A DNA stretch of 64,000 bases from Progne subis subis (taxonomy: Eukaryota > Chordata > Aves > Passeriformes > Hirundinidae), in NCBI GenBank assembly GCA_022316685.1, contig JAKJHU010000361.1:62001-126000 (forward strand). Direction: 5' to 3'. The translations under genes were made by a program, and so were the position numbers. This document shows, piece by piece, positions 1 through 11,300 of the stretch. How positions within the stretch are numbered: position 1 is the stretch's first letter; each line of letters starts with the position of its first letter. Under the pieces are notes generated by a model. That model did not search any database, was not told the DNA's origin, and worked only from the letters and a program-made list of their open reading frames with translations.

Positions 1-615
1 CAGTGAGGACTGGGGCTGGAGAGGGTTTGGAAAGCTTGGAATGTGGACCCACGATTGTTACCCTGGTTTTTCTGAGTTTTTTTATTAGCCTTTTTTAATT
101 TCATAATGGAGTCAGATCTTTTAGTTACTGTACAATATTAGAGCAGTTTTCTACCTTTCCCACAGATATAACATAAACAAATCCTTTGTTTTTCATTCTC
201 TGTCCTTTGTTTGCATATTTCTAACCTGAAAACAACTGACAATTGGTCTGGCCACTGAGGCTGAGGGGTGGAAACCCCAAAAAGCCAATCTTCTGCCAGA
301 CCCACAAATGTATAAAAAGTAAAGAATAAACAAAGGGGTCTCTTCTCTCCACTGTCTCAGCAGTGAGCTGGGATCAGAAGGACCTCTGCGAAAATCTCTT
401 GTCTGCGTGTGACTGCTTTGTGTCTCGGTGACACACGATCCCAAAGTGAGAGGGAGCCATGGGGATCATCACCCCACCATGAGCTGTGATGTCAGCCAGG
501 CCCTTCTTTCCCATAAAACCCCAATTTCAATAATGGGAAAAATAAGAGAAATTTCTGGAATGTCTACATTTTTGCATTGTTTTCCCACTTTCTGTCCCAA
601 ATCTAAAGAGGAAAG
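1..615. other. Downstream flank of ETS1
   Basis: AT-rich at the left, with an AATAAA hexamer on the minus strand at 81-86. No exon, repeat family or RNA gene was recognised. Short open frames here show no family similarity. Confidence 0.5.
81..86 (-). terminator. Alternative distal AATAAA hexamer
   Basis: The minus strand reads GGCTAATAAAAAAAC. It lies about 560 bp beyond the favoured ETS1 poly(A) site and could serve a read-through form. No strong GU-rich element is visible downstream before the window edge. Confidence 0.25.
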
Positions 616-667
616 GCAAGGAATAATCACACAGACACCAAGAGTTAGGAATTATTCTTCTTTTAAT
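616..667 (-). terminator. ETS1: ETS1 poly(A) signal ATTAAA with downstream GU-rich element
   Basis: On the minus strand ATTAAA lies at 667-662 and is followed 30-45 nt later by the GU-rich stretch GGTGTCTGTGTGATT (about 632-618). That is the standard arrangement for cleavage near 640-650. Alternative AATAAA hexamers on the same strand are at 1689-1694, 1240-1245, 802-807 and 81-86, so shorter or slightly longer 3' ends are possible. Confidence 0.6.
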
Positions 668-701
668 TTCACATGGTTTAAAATACGATATGAAATAAGG
701 C

Positions 702-709
702 TACAGTAT
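702..709 (-). promoter_or_regulatory. ETS1: miR-144-type 8-mer seed match near the 3' end
   Basis: ATACTGTA in the sense direction, a full 8-mer for miR-144, about 40 nt upstream of the ATTAAA signal. It sits in what looks like the conserved terminal block of the 3' UTR. Confidence 0.4.
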
Positions 710-868
710 ATAAAAAACTCTCCAGCAAAATGATGTGCCAGCATCAGCAATTAAAACAAAACCAATCCCCTCCTTCTCTAGGAATTCAATGGAGGAGGGA
801 TTTTATTTTTTTTTTTTTTCTTTTGAATCCTTTAAAAAAAAAGACAGACGGAACCAGACACAACACAC

Positions 869-886
869 GGACACACACACACACAT
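869..886 (+). repeat. (AC)n microsatellite in 3' UTR
   Basis: A run of AC dinucleotides interrupted by GG, giving a (GU)n stretch in the mRNA. Confidence 0.7.
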
Positions 887-887
887 C

Positions 888-894
888 GCTACAT
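888..894 (-). promoter_or_regulatory. ETS1: miR-221/222-type seed match, distal
   Basis: ATGTAGC in the sense direction, next to the (GT)n stretch of the 3' UTR. It is present only in transcripts ending at the distal poly(A) site. Confidence 0.35.
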
Positions 895-1153
895 CTCTAA
901 GCTACCTCAGCTCAGGTTTTTTTAAAAAAGCACCTGCTTTTTCATTGTTTTTTTTTAATTTTTTTTAAATCTCACTTTTAAACTTTTTTTTTTCCCCCGC
1001 TTTTAAAAAATATAAATTATATGAAAATACACGTTGGAAAATAGTCGAACAGCACAATATAACAATCTCTTTTTTTTTTTTAACTTCTTCTAAGTTTATC
1101 AGCTTAAAAAAAATGTGTAAAACCAAAATAAAACAACAACAAAAAAGGCTTCC

Positions 1154-1177
1154 TTTTTTTTTTTTTTTTTTTTTTTT
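1154..1177 (+). repeat. T24 homopolymer (A24 in the ETS1 mRNA)
   Basis: Uninterrupted run of 24 T on the plus strand within the 3' UTR. It gives an internal A-run that could cause internal oligo-dT priming in cDNA libraries and false poly(A) site calls. Confidence 0.8.
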
Positions 1178-1239
1178 ACTGAGGCAGTTAATTCCTGGAG
1201 ATATTCCATTATAACATATATGTATACATAGATTTATCC

Positions 1240-1245
1240 TTTATT
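1240..1245 (-). terminator. ETS1: Alternative proximal AATAAA hexamer in 3' UTR
   Basis: The sense strand reads GGTTTAAATAAAGGATAAATC. The sequence that follows is AU-rich and then a 24-A run, without an obvious GU-rich element. Use would shorten the 3' UTR by about 600 nt and drop the miR-144-type site and the distal miR-221/222-type site. Confidence 0.35.
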
Positions 1246-4200
1246 TAAACCTCTTTGGAATGTAGACAACAGCTCCTGGGTGTTACATAGACCCTACCAG
1301 GGAGCAGAGCACACCAAGGCATCCCAGTTTTCCAATGTTCACAAGGAGCCAGCAATCGAATCCTAAAACCTCAGAGAAAACCCCTCCAAAAAAAAAAAAC
1401 CAAAACTCAGAAGGTGGAGATGTTTTCTGCAGCATCTGGATTTACTGGTGCTTTCTGGGACCAATTTTGGAGGAGGGGTTGGTTTGGGAAGACAGGAGAA
1501 AGCGAAATTTTGCATTATTTTTTGCCCTGTTTGGTTATTTCTCCTCCACCGTCCAAGGATTATGGTGATCCCACACATGGAGATGGAGAGGGACCAGCAG
1601 CAGGAAAGCACTTGGTGGTTTTTGCCATTATTGGTGTGTGTTCTATCATTATTTGTGTGGGTTTTATCATTATTGGTGTTTTCTTCCCTTTATTTTGTGT
1701 TCTCAAATAACAACTGTCAAGGCCCCTAAAGCTGTTTGCAAGTAGAGCTCAGGCTCTGCCAGAGGGGCCAAGGGGACACCAACCCACATGGAAACAGCAG
1801 AAAATGAGCAGGACACAGAAAATATCCCAAAAACTCACCCAAAGCACCTGAGACATTCCAAACCAAGACAAAATCATCCCGTTTCCAACAGTATCTGCCA
1901 AGGGAAATTCACTTCTGCGTGGAGGAAGCAGCACAGGAGGGAGTCCCAGCCCTGGCAGATCTCCATCATCCCTCTCAAATCCATCCTTCTGGGCCAGCAG
2001 GTGGGAATTTACCAAATTTTCATGGACTTGAAGGAGCTCAGAGGGTTTGGGTCGAGCTCGTCTGGCTCAGCACAGCCCTCGCCAAAGGCCAGCAATGGAA
2101 AACAGAAGGAAAAAGGAACCAAAGCAAAAGAAGCAAAGAGAAATCTGCACATTTCCAGTGTATAAACAGCACCCATCTCTGGGACGGCCTCTAGAATGGG
2201 AACAAAAGCGAAGGAGAATAGGAAATGGTGGAGCTGATGTGTCTGGGACTGTTCACGGGCTGTGGGGTGGGAGGGCAAAGGGCCGGGAGAGACGATCAAG
2301 AAACTCCAGCCAGAGGCTTCTTCCAAAAATCCCGAGCTGTTTCCCATGGCTCACCCTTCCTAACCTTTAACCAACTCCCCACAATCACTGGGAACACACA
2401 GGCTCTGCTTGGAGACCTGGAATAAGCACAGTGGATGAGGGATTTTAGCCTGGCAGGGGGATGGGGTTACAGCCAAACCTGCAATTCCTCCTGTTGCAGG
2501 GAAATTCTATCCCATTCTCATTCTTTTTCAGCTGGAGCATCGGAGCAAAGCAGGAGGGATGTCCTGGGACATGGTCTGTGCCAGGGGCAGGAGCTGGGAT
2601 GTCTGGGAGTCCTTTGTAGGGTGGAAGGGGGATTTGAGTGACCCATGATGGGCAAACTCTGGGCACTTTGCAGCAACCCTGAACATCCCAGAAAACCCTC
2701 AGATTGCTGGAAATCCAACCCTACCTGTTGGGATGTTCTTTAGCAGCTCCTCCCTGTGCACTCTGTGCCCTCACACCTCTCCTGGCTCCCTGTCCAGCTG
2801 CCCAACCCTGGCTCAGGCTGGATCTGTCCCACAGCCTCACCTGCGGGGGTCTCATTCATGATATCCCAATTTTCCTTTCCTCCCTCCAGCTTGCCCAGGC
2901 TGCCTCCATCCTCCTCCTCCCTGCCTGCCCAAGGAGATGAGCCCAAGTTCTGCTTCTCAGTGGGCAGCTTTCCTTTCCTCCTTTGGGGTTCCCTTCACCT
3001 TCCTTTCATCCCCTCTTCCCTCCTTTCCATCCAGCCCACCCTTTCCTTCGGACAACCCGCAGCACCTGAGTGTAACAACCTCCCTTCCTGGACCCCCTCA
3101 GCTTCCACCTCCTTGGCAGGAGCTCTGTCCTGGCCTTCCCATTTCCCCTCCAACACCACCTTTTATAAGGACACAGCAATCCTGGGGCTGACTTTCCTAA
3201 AATGACCAGTTTTAGGATACAGAGGTGCTGGGTCTCCCCAGCTCCGGAGGGAAAGGAGAGCCCAGCATGTCTGGGCATCACTTTGGGATTGGGCTCCCCT
3301 CCAGCTCTGCCCTGTGTGAGGGGGTTGGTGCCTGAATATTCTGGCTATTTTACACAGATCCTGTCCTGCCACCCAGTCCATTGGGATCAGGCAGGAATCA
3401 CTCCACAGCAGCTCTGGAAAGGCTCTGACCCCCAATTCCCGGAGCTGTCCCACAGTGCCTCTGCAATGAACTCTGTGCCCTAAAGACACAGACAAAGCAC
3501 ACGCAGAGAAGGGATTTTGGTAAAGCACAAAATGCTGCCTTTAAATGCAAACACCCAGGGGGGTGAGAGATTCCCTTGGGCAACCAAATCTGCGGGGATC
3601 TGCCTTTGGGATTGTATCGGGATACGGGAACAACCTCTGACCCTCCAACTCCCACTGAGCGCACCCGAGGGCGGTGGCACCTTGTCCTCAGCCTGGCCAG
3701 AGCATCCCAGGGAGCACTGGCAACAGCAGGAGTGACCCCTCCAGAGCAAACCAGCTGCAGGAAGGGTTTGGAGCCAGAGGGAGCAGCTGGCCCAGGACTG
3801 ATCCCGCAGCCATCCCTGGTGACCCCGGCAGTGCTCCGTGTCGCTCACACCCCGGCAGGATTGGTGGCAGCAGCAGCCCAAGAGCCATAAAGAGCCCACT
3901 TGCAGGGACAATTTCCTTTCTGCTGCGCCCACACACGGCCATAAAGACAGAGCTGCTTGAAATAGGAAGGAAAAAACATTTCCCTGTGGGTTTTGAACTT
4001 TTTTCCCGATTTTTTTTTCCCCTCAATTAACTTGCATATTTTCCATTTACCATCTTGAAAACATGGGAATTTCTCTCCTTTCCCCCCTCCCCAAAAATGT
4101 TTTCTGTAAGCACCAAAGTGTTCCTTGAGCAAAAGAAGTGATTTGGAAAATGCAAAAAGACATTTTGAGAGGATTTGTGCAACCAAACATAAAAAAGAAA

Positions 4201-4430
4201 AAAATGCAGGGATTTCAACCAGCATTATCAGCACAGTGTGTGGGGCTGGAAACATGAGTGGCACCTCCAGCCAGCATCAACAGGAGCCACTTTGGAGTTC
4301 ATTTTCCTTCCCATCCCAGTCCCAGCATTCCAATTCTCCAGTGGGGTCTACATAAACTAATTCCTCTTTTTTTCCTCCCTGGGGTAAGACTCTCTGCTGG
4401 CAGAACAGAAACAAACACACATAATATTGC

Positions 4431-4520
4431 AATACTGAGACCATCTTAGAGCTTAAGACTATTTAGGAAAAAAAAAACAAAAAACAAAAACAAAAACAAA
4501 AAACCAAAAAACAAATACTG
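4431..4520 (-). promoter_or_regulatory. ETS1: Pair of miR-200b/c/429-type seed matches in the 3' UTR
   Basis: CAGTATT occurs in the sense direction at 4437-4431 and again at 4520-4514, 83 nt apart. Each is a 7-mer match to positions 2-8 of the miR-200b/200c/429 seed. ETS1 is a reported target of miR-200b in mammals. The context is A-rich on the plus strand (U-rich in mRNA), which favours accessibility. Function in this species is inferred. Confidence 0.55.
4469..4509 (+). repeat. A-rich (AAAAAC)n low-complexity tract in 3' UTR
   Basis: Repeated A5C/A6C units; in the mRNA this is a U-rich run with periodic G. It separates the two miR-200-type matches. Confidence 0.7.
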
Positions 4521-4864
4521 GCACAAAATTTAATAAAAAAAACCTTTAAAAAAAAAAATAAAAAAGTCTTGATCCCTCCTAGGAAAAATTCTATCTCTCG
4601 TAGAAAAGAAGACAATGGACAGAAAGGTGATGGAATAAGAACAACGGTTCTTGGCTTTTTCCTATATTGCCCCTCCCCATAGCAAGAATATTCAGCCATT
4701 TTGGTTTTCCAAAAGAAAAAAGGTTTAAATTCCTCAAATCGTCAGGAATATTGTCATTTCTGACTGTCAGTTTGTGTGTGAGCAACCAAAGGGATCCATT
4801 CCATCGCATTTTTTTCTAAACAACCACGGGTGGGGAGGGGTCTCTTGTTTTGTTTTTTAAGTGA

Positions 4865-4871
4865 GCTACAT
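4865..4871 (-). promoter_or_regulatory. ETS1: miR-221/222-type seed match, proximal
   Basis: ATGTAGC in the sense direction, a 7-mer match to the miR-221/222 seed, about 280 nt after the stop codon. ETS1 is a reported miR-221/222 target in endothelial cells. A second match lies at 888-894. Confidence 0.5.
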
Positions 4872-5037
4872 TTTTCTGGCACTCTTAAAACTCTGAATTT
4901 GCCTCCAGAAAAGCCTGTCTTGGTGCTTTCAGGAAATCAACAAAAAGCCCATCCTTCCCAAAAGTTTTCCTCTTCCTCCCTCCTGTCCCCCTGACATCCT
5001 CAAAGCCTCGAATCTGTGTGGCCCTTGGAAGAAAAAA

Positions 5038-5065
5038 ACCAAAACAAAACAAAACAAAAACCAAG
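5038..5065 (+). repeat. (AAAAC)n microsatellite in 3' UTR
   Basis: Five to six AAAAC-type units about 90-115 nt downstream of the ETS1 stop codon in the transcript. Confidence 0.7.
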
Positions 5066-5152
5066 CAGAAGAACAGCGAAAATCAGTAAAAAAGAACCAC
5101 CAAACGAGTCCCGTGGGCTCTCCCGGAGGACAGCGGTGTCCCCGCGTCCCTG

Positions 5153-5368
5153 TCACTCGTCGGCGTCGGGTTTGACGTCGAGCATGGCGTGCAGCTCCTC
5201 GGGGGTGTAGCCCAGCAGGCTCTGCAGGTCGCACACGAAGCGGTACACGTAGCGCTTCCCGGCCGTCTTGTGGATGATGTTCTTGTCGTAGTAATAGCGC
5301 AGCCCGCGGCTCAGCTTCTCGTAGTTCATCTTGGGCTTGTTTTTCCTCTTGCCCCATCGCCGGGCCAC
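5153..5368 (-). CDS. ETS1: ETS1 terminal coding exon 8 (recognition helix, C-terminal inhibitory tail, stop)
   Basis: The 216-nt coding part encodes residues 366-436 and the TGA stop; acceptor CTCCCTGCAG|GTGGCC. It begins [20 protein letters not shown] and contains the recognition helix [17 protein letters not shown], in which Arg386 and Arg389 (human 391 and 394) contact the GGA core. [16 protein letters not shown] is the wing and last strand. [18 protein letters not shown] is the C-terminal inhibitory segment, and the end VKPDADE is identical to known ETS1. The 3' UTR follows directly. Confidence 0.98.
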   Translation of the reverse strand: MARRWGKRKNKPKMNYEKLSRGLRYYYDKNIIHKTAGKRYVYRFVCDLQSLLGYTPEELHAMLDVKPDADE

Positions 5369-8300
5369 CTGCAGGGAGCGGGGACAGGGAGGAAAAGTCA
5401 GCCCGGCTCGGTTGGGACATCCGTGTCGATGTCTCCTTCCCACCAGGAAGGGGGAGGATTTTCCTCGTCGTTAAGAATTGATGCTTGGGAAAACCAACCT
5501 CTGTGCAATGGCAGAACACGGCAGAGCATTCCATGAGGGTTTATTGGGATAATTTCGTGTCCTGCCTCAGATATATCCTCATATCCCAAGTCCTCCATCC
5601 CTTTCCCAAGGTTCCTCCTCCACCTTCTGCCAGTTCTAAACCAGATGACACCAATATGCAATGGCCCAGTGCCCGTCACTTTTGCACTTTGGCAGGCTCC
5701 AGCCACTCACGGAATTATTTAGGCTGGAAAAGCCTTCTAAGATCACGGAGTCCAACCATTCCCCAGAGCTGATCCATGTCCAAGTGCCACATCCACACAG
5801 CTTTTAAATCCCCCCAGGATGGGGACTCCATGGGCAGCTGTGCCGGGGCTGGACAGCCCTTTCCATGAAGAAATGTTCCCTAATATCCAACCTGAACCTC
5901 CCCATGTGCAGCTTGAGGCCACTTCCTCTTGTTCTGTCTCTTGCTCTGTCTCTTCCTCCAGGCAGAAGAGGACCAACCCCCACCTTCCATTCAGGGAAGG
6001 GGACAAAGATCCCATCTGTTCCCCAAACCAGGGGACAACCACCCCTCACCTGTACCCAGCTTATCTGAAGAGCTTTGCCCCTGCTCCTCTCCCTAAGGTG
6101 TTTCAGCTACTTCCCACGAACTTTGGGCACAAACCCCTGCTTCCAAAAGGGTGACTGCATCCCAATTTTCAGCAAACTTTCACTTGGACTCTGATTCCTT
6201 GGGTCCCCACAACATATCCAAGACCAGAAAAAAGTGGCTGCCCAAAGGGAGGAGGAGAGGCTTATCCGCACCAATATTTCTGAGGAATTTGGGTTGTGCG
6301 CTTAATTCCAGGGCACTTTACCTCATCTGGGTCTGAAAGTTTGAATTCCCAGCCATCACCCGTCCAGCTGATGAAGGACTGACAGGACTTGTCAGTGAGC
6401 AGTTCCAGCAGGAATTGCCACAGTTGGATGGGTCCGCTGCCTAGAAAGACAATGGAAACACAGGATATTAGTGCCAGGAAAAGCACAGCTCGTTCTGTGG
6501 CAGAGGAGGAAAAAATCCCATGCAAAAGGTGCTTACTGAATAAAATAAAGCATTCTCCTGTCAAAGAGAGCCACCAGCAGCCACAGGGCAGCAGCTGAGC
6601 TGGGAGTTAATCCCTACAGGTATCAAAACTTCCTATTTGCAGGAAGAGCTGAATATTCATGCCCTGGAATGCTTCACGTGGAGTTACATAAATAGGATTA
6701 TTTTTCTGGCACACAAACAGGAGGAGCCACTGCCTTGGCACCGGAGCAGCACCAATCTGTGCCAAAGAGCCGCCAGCCACGGCTGAACTCCGGCAGACTC
6801 CGCTTCCCGACCGTGACTCTTTGCTCCATGCTGCTGATCGAGATAAGGGGGACCCAGGTACAGGAATTCCTTGGCCTCTTTCCAGGGCGTGTTGCTACAG
6901 GAATGGGCTCTGCCGGCTGGTGGGGAGGGCGGGGGCACACAGAGCTCCCCAGCCCAGGATCTCCTCATTACCACCTTGGCACAGCAAATCCATCAGGAGC
7001 TCCCCGTGGCTGCTGCTCCCCTGACCCCGCTGCAGAGGCACGAGGTGATGCGGAACACCCCACACCACGGGCATTCCACCTCTCCTTCCGCGCCTGGTCT
7101 CCGCCTCCCCTCCAATCGCTCACTTTGGCCATCACCAATTTGTCCCAGTGCCCCCAGTGAGAGCCTGCGGCTGGGTTTGGCTGAAGTCGTGGAGAAGTTT
7201 TGCAACACTCATCTCTTCCTTGGGCTTGTGTCTCAATCCAAGGTAGAGGAAAAGCTCTGGAGCTAAAAATCTCTTTGACGAGCAATTTCCAAAGGTGGCC
7301 ATGCCCCAAACATTGCACTTAGCTGTGGGCAAGGTGTTTTGGGAGTGACCCTGCCAGGGTTTGAACGCAGCTTGCAATAGATCACTAATAATGACAATAA
7401 TTATAACGAGACAGGCAGAGGAGAGAGGAAATTATTTATCCCACAGGGAATTGCACAGGCTGGATTAGCTGGGTAATCCCAGTTCTGGCAGCACTGAACG
7501 AACCTTCAAGCAAGGAAAAAATGAGTTATGGGCTCAGAAAAAGGGATGGAGCCCAGCCTGTTCCCAGGAATGACAATGGATGCTGTCCGAGCTGCAGCTG
7601 CAGGGAAGGGACAACTGCTCCCTTCTCCACAAAGTTCAAAATTACTCAAAAGCTGCTGGGGAGGAGGAAATGAGAGAGCTGGCTCCAGGACACGGGAATC
7701 GTCGTGTCCCATCCAGCCCTTCCCAAATTGTTTCCCTCCTGTTATCCCTGTGGAACCGCTCCAGGGGTTTGTGGGCGCCAAGCCTGGAGGTTATCACAGC
7801 CACAGGCAGGGCAAGGCAGGGAGCTCCCGGCTCGTTCTGCTGGAAATGGGAAGGGACTCGGTGGGGAAAGGCTCCAGCCCGTCGCTCCTCTGGAGCTTGC
7901 CAAGATGTCGACTCCACAATCACAATCTCCAGTAGGGATGGAGCCAGATTATCCACACCAAAATGAGGGAGGAAATTCAGATGACGCCTTCGCCTCTTGT
8001 TGAAAGGGAAGAGCGAAAAGCCTGGCCTGAAGCGCTACCACATCTCCAGGCTCAGGCCTATTTATAGCAGTGAGCTCTAAATGCAGAGAAAAAATCGGGA
8101 AAAAGGTTTAGTGGCTGCCTGAGGCCTTCCCCAGGCGAATTCCCACAGGGATGAGTTCTCTTGGCCCATGTGACCTCGCACCAACTCCCCACACAAAGCC
8201 AGGGAGTGTCCAACACCCAAATCAAGTTAACTGAGACACAGCCCAAGGAGTCCAAGGCCAGGTCCACACCCTCCCATTGATTTCTCTCCTGCCCAACGAA

Positions 8301-11300
8301 GCATAAGGATTTTTGGTTGATTTCTTCCCCAAAATAAGAGGAACGGAAATTCATGTCCTGGGTGCCGGGTTCTTGGGCAGGGAACTGCCTTCAGAACACC
8401 CCTGGGCCATCCTAGCCCTGCAGGAACTTTGGAGGTTCCAGCCTCACCAACCCTGAGGCAATGCCCAGTGCCATTCCTGTTTGGTTGCCAGCTGGCAGGG
8501 AGAGGTGCTGGGAAACCCAGGAATTCCTGCCCTCACTCCAGCAAGCAAGGTAGGGCTCCTGCCATCACCCCCAGTGCTGCTCTGCTGGGTATTTCGGGAT
8601 TTCCAAGGAAGTGGTGTCATCCTTGGAACAGGGATTCCCAAGGTCTATTCCAAGCTGCCTGCAGGACAGGCGTAAAGCCCCAAATTCCTCTCCTTGGACA
8701 GGCAATTATGTGAGGAATGTGTTTATGCAGGGCTCCAGGCATGTCCCGGCTCCTGTCAACACCCCCTCCCTGCCCGAGGGGGAGGCAGCCGAGCCTGGCA
8801 GATGTGGCACCGCTCGGAGATGGCAGCGAGGTGGCAGGAGCCAAACCCCGGCACATGCCCAGGCCTGTGCCCCAAATCAGTGCTGGAAGGGAGGAGAGCA
8901 GAGCAGGGAGCAGTGCTGGCGGTCAGGGCATCATCTGTGCAGCTATCATTAGTGCTGAGGGGGATCTTCGCAAATGAGCCACTCTGCAGCCAGCAAGGAG
9001 CAGGGAATGTCTTCCCAGAGGATTTCAAGGTGGCTCATGCAGCAATGCCATTCCCCTCAATGTCACAGGGTGACCAGGAAGCTCCCTGCACCCCAAATCT
9101 CCTCATCCACAGGAGCTGGGAGCAGCGCCCATTTTCCATCCCTTCTGCTCCAACCCCTCCCCTCATCCCAGGCAGGGCTGGAAATCCCCATCGGGATGGC
9201 AGGTTGGGATCACTCCACGGCACAAGCACACACAGCCAGGCTGTCCTGAGGCCAGTGGGCGATTCCCACCACAGGATCTGCTGCCTCGGTTATCCCAAAA
9301 CAACCACCTGTCCCTGCAGCCTGGATCGGGGCGCAGCCCCAAGCGTGAGGTGGAGAGGCACAAGGCAGCTTTTATGTCACTGCTCCCTCCACACACATCC
9401 AGGGCTTCCCAGAGCAGACCCAGCCCTGGCTCACAAAAGACAAGGGGAGGACTCAGAGCCTCCCACCCCACAGCGACCTCCCGCACCCACGGGGCTGCTA
9501 AAAATAGCGCCCACAATGGGGGCCCTGTCTGGCCCTGGTGGCACTGAACGGGCTCCTTCTGCAGGGACTGTCACACCACAGGAATTCTGTGGCGTCAGGG
9601 GGAAAGTATTCCTCTTGAGCCGGGTGACAGTGGGAATTGTGGGAGCTGGGAACCGCTGGCCGAGCGGGGCTTCCTCCGCACCAAGCCCTGGTGGCGTCCC
9701 CAGAGCGAAGGCTTTGGTGCCACGCCATCCCTGAGCCATCCTTCCTGGGTCAGGACAGGTTCCCCACCTCCTTGCCAACCGCTGGGATACCAAACTCTGC
9801 TGGATGTTCCAGTGGCACGGCGACATGGCACCGCCACGCTGGGGCAGACGGGCACCGCACGGGGAGGGCACAACCCCAGCCCCGGCATCTCTCTCGGGAC
9901 GGTTTTACACACCCACCCCTCCCAACGGCCTCTGTTTTGTTTCCCTTGCTTCAAACAAGACAAGAAGACAAAAAAAACCCCACCCACCAACCCCCCCAGC
10001 GAGGCACCTTTGCCTGGCGCCCTGCGGTTTGTGGTTCTAACCCCACAAACAATCGGCCCTGGCAATGTCTCCAAAACAGCTCCTGCCCCACTTGCCTGCC
10101 CACCCCCTTCGATGGCACCACGGTCCCCAGATCCCCCAAGGTGCTGAGAGTGCTGGTCCCCATCACTCCCTGTCAGACCAATTCCCACCCAAAACTCCTC
10201 CCCAGCTGCTGCCCAGGCTGGTGCAGGCATCAGACACTGCAAAGTGGTGGGGCTTGGAGAGAGGCATCTCCAAAGAACAGGTGTGAAAAAGCAGGAAAAG
10301 GCCCAGGAAGCACCTTCCTTAGGGAGCAACATGGCCAGGATTACAGGCAGCAGAGCAGCCAGGGGGCCAGTCCAGGCCAGAGCTGCTTCCCTGCTGCAGC
10401 TCCTGTGCTCTCAGGAAGGGGTGTTGATCTCATAGAATCTCACGAGTGCGAGGAGACCCACACAGATCACGGACTCCAGCTCCTGGCTCCTCACGGGACA
10501 ACCCCAAGAATCCCACCCTGTGCCTGAGAGCATTGGCCCTGGACTCACAGGCTGACTCCAGAGGCACCTGGCAAAGCTCCAGGGGTTTTGTGAGCTCCAG
10601 GGGTTTTGTGAGCTCCACATCCCCCTGACGATGGCCCTGCAGGCCACGAGCTGCTGAGCAACACCAGCTGGGTGTGTGGAGGAGACAGCCAGAGCTGCTG
10701 CCCCCCGTCACCCCCCCGGGCAGGAGGAGCCCTGGGGAGAGCTGAGCTCTGCCACGGTTGGGCAGCGGTGCGTGGGGCTGGGTTTGCTCTCCTCTGCACG
10801 TCTGGCAGGTGGGGCAGGAGCCACTGAAGCGGCCCTGGTCCCACCCAGAAGGGCACTGAGCACATTGGACCCTGCCCGACACAAAAGCGGGCAGGAGCTG
10901 CTGGGTGGTCATGCTGAGGGCAGGTGAAGGCCATGGCCCAGGAGGAGCAGGGTAACACCATCCCCTGCATCCCAGCAGGGCCAGAGGAGCTGCTGTGCAC
11001 AGGAAGGGGGTGCCTTCATCCCCAAACCCCGTGCCGTGGCCGCACATGCCCACAGGGACGCTGCTCCAGCAGTGCAGGCAGGGAGGATGCTGGTGCCTCC
11101 AGGAAGGGAGGGCAAGGACTGCCACACCCCTGCAGTGCCGCAGGAAAGGGGACAGGAGGACAGCTGCTGACAGGTTTTTGGGTGCTGATGACCACAGCAC
11201 AGGGGGGAACTCGCCTGTGGAGGCCTCAGAGCAGCAGCACAGCACCAGGAGGAGGGGCAGCAGCACCTGAACTGTCCTGAAAGAGACCCACTTTCCTCGG

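Larger units (their letters stand above)
645..5152 (-). other. ETS1: ETS1 3' untranslated region (about 4.5 kb)
   Basis: This runs from the stop codon to the best poly(A) signal. In the sense direction it is rich in U and has long homopolymer tracts, with a middle part (about 1750-3900) of ordinary composition. ETS1 is known to have a 3' UTR of several kilobases, so the length is plausible. The last 100 nt, in the sense direction TGATGCTGGCACATCATTTT then TATATACTGTAGCC, resemble the end of mammalian ETS1 mRNA as I remember it. No coding potential was recognised; predicted frames here lack family similarity. The exact 3' end is inferred. Confidence 0.72.

Noticed and set aside
8694..10527. 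Plus-strand frames of about 300-350 codons in intron 6
   Set aside because: Composition is that of GC-rich intron sequence, no domain or splice structure was recognised, and overlapping frames are equally long.
10415..11266. Minus-strand 278-codon frame beginning with a hydrophobic, signal-peptide-like stretch
   Set aside because: It runs through CR1-derived sequence and the 18-bp duplication, has no recognisable domain, and lies within an ETS1 intron.
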